DNA of 64,000 nt from Geobacteraceae bacterium (GTDB lineage Bacteria > Desulfobacterota > Desulfuromonadia > Geobacterales > Pseudopelobacteraceae). Below, one piece after another: positions 60,427-64,000 of the stretch. The notes below the pieces were generated by a model, which was not told where the DNA came from, made no database searches, and saw nothing but the letters and a program-made list of their open reading frames with translations. Made by a program: the position numbers and the translations under genes. Position 1 is the first letter of the stretch. The number at the start of each line of letters is the position of its first letter. Location: contig JADKKR010000004.1 in NCBI GenBank assembly GCA_016720395.1, positions 1 to 64,000 on the forward strand. Reading direction: 5' to 3'.

Positions 60427-61455
60427 ATGTCAGATAACAATCAAACACCTTCAATTCAGCATTTCATGCCGAAAGATGCTCGTATTTTTGTGGCGGGGCA
60501 CAATGGGATGGTAGGCTCCGCCCTTGTCCGCAAGCTTCATGAAGAGGGGTATACCAACCTGTTACGCCGCAGTTCTGCAGAGATGGACCTTCGCGACCAG
60601 GCCGCCGTTGGAGAATTTTTCGCTAAAGAATGCCCGGAATATGTATTTCTTGCCGCGGCACGGGTCGGCGGAATTATCGCCAACAGTACCCGTAAAGGTG
60701 AGTTTATCTACGACAACCTGATGATCCAGGCAAATGTGATCCACAACGCCTACATATCTGGCGTCAAGAGACTGCTTTTCCTGGGCAGCACCTGTATCTA
60801 TCCCAAGCTTTCCCCACAACCAATCAAGGAAGAATATCTGCTGACCGGCCCGCTGGAACCGACCAACGATGCCTACGCAGTCGCCAAGATCGCCGGGATT
60901 GCCATGTGCCGCTCCTACAACGAGCAGTACGGTACACGCTTTCTTTCCGCCATGCCAAACAATCTCTACGGTCCCAACGACAATTTTGACCTGACCGGTT
61001 CACACGTTCTGCCGGCACTTATCCGTAAGTTTCATGAGGCCAAGGAAAACGGAACTGAGACCGTCACTGTCTGGGGCACAGGTTCACCCCTGCGCGAATT
61101 CATGCATGTGGACGACCTTGCCGCTGCCAGCCTATTCCTGATGAACCTATCAGAAGATACCTGTTCCGCACTTCTCGGCTATCATCCCTCTCCGGCATTG
61201 ATCAATGTGGGGAGCGGGCAGGAGATCAGCATTGCCGATCTGGCCGGGATGGTCAAAGCGATTGTCGGCTACGAAGGTGAACTTGTTTTCGACACCTCAA
61301 AGCCTGACGGTACCCCGCGGAAACTGGCCGACTCTTCCCGTCTGCATGCCCTGGGATGGCAGCACCGCATCGATCTTGAGGAAGGTGTGCGGGATGCCTA
61401 TCGCTGGTTTGTGAAAAGTGCCGCTGGTTCATCAGCACCCGGAAATAATCCGTGA
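60427..61455 (+). CDS. fcl: GDP-L-fucose synthase
   Basis: This 342-residue SDR enzyme has 'IFVAGHNGMVGSALVRKL', 'RVGGIIANSTRKGEFIYDN', catalytic 'LGSTCIYPKLSPQPIKEE' and 'NDAYAVAKIAGIAMC'. It turns the Gmd product into GDP-L-fucose. The start at 60427 follows 'AAAGGATCC'. Its stop overlaps the GTG of the ABC-2 permease fragment. Confidence 0.94.
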   Translation: MSDNNQTPSIQHFMPKDARIFVAGHNGMVGSALVRKLHEEGYTNLLRRSSAEMDLRDQAAVGEFFAKECPEYVFLAAARVGGIIANSTRKGEFIYDNLMIQANVIHNAYISGVKRLLFLGSTCIYPKLSPQPIKEEYLLTGPLEPTNDAYAVAKIAGIAMCRSYNEQYGTRFLSAMPNNLYGPNDNFDLTGSHVLPALIRKFHEAKENGTETVTVWGTGSPLREFMHVDDLAAASLFLMNLSEDTCSALLGYHPSPALINVGSGQEISIADLAGMVKAIVGYEGELVFDTSKPDGTPRKLADSSRLHALGWQHRIDLEEGVRDAYRWFVKSAAGSSAPGNNP

Positions 61456-61664
61456 CCATTACCACCCCAGTGAGAAACATCATCCGCCATCGCCATCTGA
61501 TCTGGCAGATGACCAGACGCGAAGTAGTCGGGCGATATCGCGGTTCGGTATTGGGTTTTACAATTTTGCTGTCTCTGTTTTGCTGTTATGTACGTGTGGC
61601 TATACTCGCGTATCGTTCGCTTCAAGTCCCCTCGCTGGCTTATGCTTCAGAACAAGAACATTAG
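61452..61664 (+). pseudogene. N-terminal fragment of an ABC-2 polysaccharide exporter permease (Wzm-like)
   Basis: The GTG overlapping the fcl stop opens 'TTPVRNIIRHRHLIWQMTRR' and 'EVVGRYRGSVLGF', the usual start of Wzm/TagG-type permeases before the first helix. The frame then drifts into unrelated residues and stops at 70 codons (normal about 260). A neighbouring frame reads 'YSRIVRFKSPRW', possibly the next part of the same gene, so a frameshift plus truncation is likely. Confidence 0.65.
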
Positions 61665-61799
61665 CGAATAACGCTTTTAATACTTTTCTGCCTCATATGA
61701 GGTAGCATCTAATTGTTATCAGGTAACACAACACGTTATGCTCGCGAAGCTTCTATAATATAACCATCAATTACATGTAGTTAAGATATTTATTTAATC

Positions 61800-61816
61800 T
61801 TGGCATGCTACGTGCT
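61800..61816 (+). promoter_or_regulatory. Possible sigma-54 promoter upstream of the Ala/Lys-rich gene
   Basis: 'TTGGCATGCTACGTGC' has GG at 61802-61803 and GC at 61814-61815 with the exact N10 spacing, about 40 bases before the ATG at 61855. No TGTCC/GGACA palindrome is seen nearby, so support is weaker than for the other three. Confidence 0.4.
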
Positions 61817-61854
61817 CATATAAGATCAAACAATTCCTTTAGGAGGTAGTACAA

Positions 61855-62112
61855 ATGAAAAAAGTTCTCTCCACCATCGTTGCCGCCCTCGTAGCAGTTT
61901 CCTTCTCCGCAGTTGTTTTTGCTGCTGATGCCGCCAAGCCTGCTGCTCCGGCTGCTGCTCCGGCTGCTGCTGCTCCTGCCGCTGAGAAGAAAGAAGAAGC
62001 TAAGCCTGCTAAGAAGAAGAAAGCAAAGAAAGCAAAGAAAGCTGAGAAGAAAGAAGAAGCTCCTGCTGCCGCTCCTGCTGCTGCACCAGCCGCTGCTCCG
62101 GCTAAGAAGTAA
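61855..62112 (+). CDS. Exported Ala/Lys/Pro-rich low-complexity protein
   Basis: This 85-residue protein has a signal peptide ('IVAALVAVSFSAVVFA') and a mature part built of Ala-Pro and Lys-Ala-Glu repeats, very basic and without hydrophobic core. Such proteins are probably disordered and may bind the cell wall or nucleic acid or buffer the periplasm. A strong 'AGGAGG' precedes the ATG and a terminator follows, so it is transcribed alone. Confidence 0.78.
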   Translation: MKKVLSTIVAALVAVSFSAVVFAADAAKPAAPAAAPAAAAPAAEKKEEAKPAKKKKAKKAKKAEKKEEAPAAAPAAAPAAAPAKK

Positions 62113-62131
62113 TTTCTTTTCACAACGTTCG

Positions 62132-62165
62132 AAAAAAGCCGCGTCGCGAGATGCGGCTTTTTTTT
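62132..62165 (+). terminator. Rho-independent terminator
   Basis: 'AAAAAAGCCGC' and 'GCGGCTTTTTTTT' form a hairpin with a 10-base loop and U tract after the Ala/Lys-rich gene. Confidence 0.85.
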
Positions 62166-62187
62166 ATCCTGTCACGAAGGTGGCTCC

Positions 62188-63054
62188 ATGAATGATCATA
62201 TTGTCCGCGCCCTGAGTTCTGCAGGGGGTATTCGCATACTGGCCTGCTGCGTCAACCATCTGGCCGGCGAAATCTGTGCTCTGCAGGGGGCTTCCCCCAC
62301 AGCCAGCATCGCTCTCGGGCGGGGACTGGCCGGAGGTGCGCTGATGGGGGCCCTGCTAAAACCGGGGCAGCGGGTTGCCCTGAAATTCGAGGGAAACGGG
62401 CCCCTGAGAAAAATGATTATCGAGGCAGATGCCGATGGCGCAGTCAGAGCCTGTGCAGGCAACCCGGCGGCCGAGGCAGAGTCTCTTGAAGGTCGCTGGA
62501 ACGTCCCGGGCCTTCTCGGGCGAGCCGGGTTTCTCACCGTAACCAGGGACATCGGAATGGGTGGTGAACCGTATCACGGAATGGTCCAACTACGCAGCAG
62601 CGAAATAGGTGAGGACCTTGCCTACTATCTTACCGAATCAGAACAGGTGCCTTCAGCCGTTGGTTTAGGTGCGGGTCTTGATGAAGAAGCTCGGGTATCA
62701 TACTGCGGCGGATTCCTGGTACAGGCGCTTCCCAAAGCCGATGAGTCAGATTTAGAGACGGTTATGAACAACATAGCCGCACTTCCTCCACTGGTTGACA
62801 TGCTGCAGGCGAGCGGCCCCGAAACCCTGATCGGAGAAATCTTTGGAGAGATACCCTATACCCTGCTGGAAAGCCATGACCTCTTCTTTCGTTGCGGCTG
62901 CAACCGCGGAAAGGTGGAGCGCGCCTTGTTATCGTTTAATCCGGATGAACTACGGGACATGATCGAGAATGACGGCGGGGCAGAAGTAACCTGCGAGTTC
63001 TGTCGCCAGATATACAAGTTCGACGCATCAGATATCGAACAACTATCTTTATAA
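62188..63054 (+). CDS. hslO: Hsp33 redox-regulated chaperone
   Basis: This 288-residue protein has the Hsp33 fold ('RALSSAGGIRILACCVNHL', 'ASPTASIALGRGLAGGALMG', 'GGFLVQALP') and the C-terminal redox zinc centre 'FFRCGCNRGKVERAL' and 'VTCEFCRQIYKF'. Oxidation releases zinc and activates holdase function in the cytosol. 'AAGGTGG' precedes the ATG. Confidence 0.95.
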   Translation: MNDHIVRALSSAGGIRILACCVNHLAGEICALQGASPTASIALGRGLAGGALMGALLKPGQRVALKFEGNGPLRKMIIEADADGAVRACAGNPAAEAESLEGRWNVPGLLGRAGFLTVTRDIGMGGEPYHGMVQLRSSEIGEDLAYYLTESEQVPSAVGLGAGLDEEARVSYCGGFLVQALPKADESDLETVMNNIAALPPLVDMLQASGPETLIGEIFGEIPYTLLESHDLFFRCGCNRGKVERALLSFNPDELRDMIENDGGAEVTCEFCRQIYKFDASDIEQLSL

Positions 63055-63081
63055 TTTTCAGGATCCTGGGATTAGTAACGC

Positions 63082-63861
63082 ATGCGAACTATCCGTTTAA
63101 CAATCGAATATGACGGCACCTGTTACTCTGGCTGGCAACGCCAGCCCAACGGACTGGCCATACAACAGGTGATTGAAGAAGCCCTGTGCCAACTGCTTGG
63201 CGAGAAGGTTGAGGTGCGATCATCCGGGCGAACTGATGCCGGTGTGCACGCCCGCGGCATGGCTGCGGCGTTCAAGACTTCGGCCAATCTGCCGCTGAAA
63301 GCCTTTGTTGAAGGGACCAACCGCTTCCTGCCACCCGACATTGCCATCCTGGACGCAATTGAAGTGCCGAATAGTTTCAAGCCGATTGGCGATGCCCTGG
63401 CCAAGCACTATCGGTACACAATCCTTTTATCATCAGTGCGTTCACCTTTGCACCGGCTCCATGTCTGGCATCTCCGCGAACAACTTCACCTGGAAGCTAT
63501 GAAGGCCGCTGCCGCAAGCTTTGTCGGCCGACACGACTTCGCGGCCTTCCGGGCCTCAAATTGCGCTGCCAGGACAACGATACGAAGGGTAGATTCGGTG
63601 GAGATATCACTACAGGGCGATATTCTCCTTATTGATGTTGTCGGTGGGGGGTTTCTTAAGAACATGGTGCGGGTGATGGTCGGGACTCTCGTGGATATCG
63701 GCAGGGGCAGGTTTACGCCGGAGCACATAGCCTGGCTGCTGCAGGACGGAGACAGAAAAAAAGCCGGCGCAACGGCACCGGCCTGTGGATTATGCCTGAT
63801 AAAGGTCTATTACCCTCAAGATACCGGGGTGAGTATCACTTCTCAGCCAGAAGTTTTTTAA
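63082..63861 (+). CDS. truA: tRNA pseudouridine(38-40) synthase
   Basis: This 259-residue protein has 'IEYDGTCYSGWQRQPNGLAI', catalytic Asp in 'RSSGRTDAGVHARGMAAAF' and 'GGGFLKNMVRVMVGTLVDIG'. It modifies positions 38-40 of the tRNA anticodon stem. Its 3' end overlaps the convergent TlpA-like gene by 26 bases. Confidence 0.95.
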   Translation: MRTIRLTIEYDGTCYSGWQRQPNGLAIQQVIEEALCQLLGEKVEVRSSGRTDAGVHARGMAAAFKTSANLPLKAFVEGTNRFLPPDIAILDAIEVPNSFKPIGDALAKHYRYTILLSSVRSPLHRLHVWHLREQLHLEAMKAAAASFVGRHDFAAFRASNCAARTTIRRVDSVEISLQGDILLIDVVGGGFLKNMVRVMVGTLVDIGRGRFTPEHIAWLLQDGDRKKAGATAPACGLCLIKVYYPQDTGVSITSQPEVF

Positions 63862-64000
63862 TCAGCAGTTCCGTCGAGCGGGCAACTTCATCTGTGGAGC
63901 CCCTGAATACTTCGGATATCCGGCTCCTCTTGTCAATAACGAACATGACCGGCACTGAGCGTACACCGTATTCTGTCAGGGTTGTTTCTCCGGCCAACGC
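63836..64000 (-). CDS. C-terminal part of a TlpA/ResA-like thioredoxin-fold protein, 5' end outside window
   Basis: The frame runs off the right edge. It shows 'EYGVRSVPVMFVIDKRSRIS' with the cis-Pro loop (VP) of thioredoxin-fold proteins, then a C-terminal helix ending 'LLIKKLLAEK'. The active-site Cys pair would lie outside. Probably a membrane-anchored or periplasmic thiol reductase. Confidence 0.65.
   Translation of the reverse strand, partial: ALAGETTLTEYGVRSVPVMFVIDKRSRISEVFRGSTDEVARSTELLIKKLLAEK

Noticed and set aside
61855..62123. Overlapping Ala-rich or Leu-rich frames in other phases of the Ala/Lys-rich gene
   Set aside because: They come from the repeat composition; only the frame with signal peptide and AGGAGG site is convincing.

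Overview
The window reads like the chromosome of a Geobacter/Pelobacter-type member of the Desulfuromonadia. That is an inference from the mix of genes: many lipoprotein enzymes and periplasmic binding proteins, Cache-domain sensors, sigma-54 regulation, an Acr3-type arsenic cluster with CcdA/thioredoxin partners, a CFI-box peptidase and an Ala/Lys-rich exported protein. No rRNA, tRNA, CRISPR array or intact transposon was found.

Layout. 1-3.8 kb (+): the end of a CPA2 K+/H+ antiporter, an MreB-like actin, an Rnk/GreA-like factor, a LOG protein and a frameshifted SMR efflux gene. 3.9-7.2 kb: a damaged accessory patch with a LysR gene cut by a G/C-only block, a DndA-like cysteine desulfurase with an internal deletion, two paralogous small proteins, an XRE-type regulator and the 3' part of comM. 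7.4-25.8 kb (almost all -): cytosine deaminase, cupins, a phosphoesterase, a binding-protein/permease fusion with an ATPase fused to an RsbW-like domain, an M28 peptidase, an outer-membrane barrel, a 2-keto acid decarboxylase, a prolyl oligopeptidase, and a STAS / RsbW / NMT1-type binding protein / Cache-HAMP-PP2C cassette. 26-47 kb (mostly -): acetolactate decarboxylase, Cache proteins, a GlpQ lipoprotein, a + strand papain-type peptidase, several binding proteins, two NCS2 permeases (one fused to an RsbW-like domain), a C45 hydrolase, a Na/Pi symporter and a CDF transporter. 47.4-51.2 kb: a small Os1348-like protein, an NtrC-type regulator and a hybrid kinase. 51.5-58.2 kb: a thiol-redox/metal/arsenic cluster. 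58.5-64 kb (+): remnants and intact GDP-sugar genes, the Ala/Lys-rich protein, hslO, truA and the end of a TlpA-like gene.

Two themes stand out. First, partner-switching parts recur with transport: one complete STAS/RsbW/PP2C cassette, a truncated duplicate, a third copy reduced to a chimera, and two transport proteins (an ABC ATPase and a xanthine/uracil-type permease) carrying C-terminal RsbW-like domains that lack the usual ATP-binding Asn and Asp. This looks like a nutrient-sensing network in which transporters plug into an anti-sigma pathway. No cognate sigma factor is visible. Second, three sigma-54 promoters share one architecture: upstream TGTCC/GGACA palindromes, a GG-N10-GC core and another palindrome about 26-41 bases downstream of the expected start. 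They precede the GlpQ lipoprotein, the tandem binding-protein lipoprotein and the Os1348-like gene. The last lies beside the sigma-54 regulator gene, which suggests a regulon.

The density of broken genes and two stretches made almost only of G and C mean that some disruptions may be assembly or sequencing faults rather than biology.
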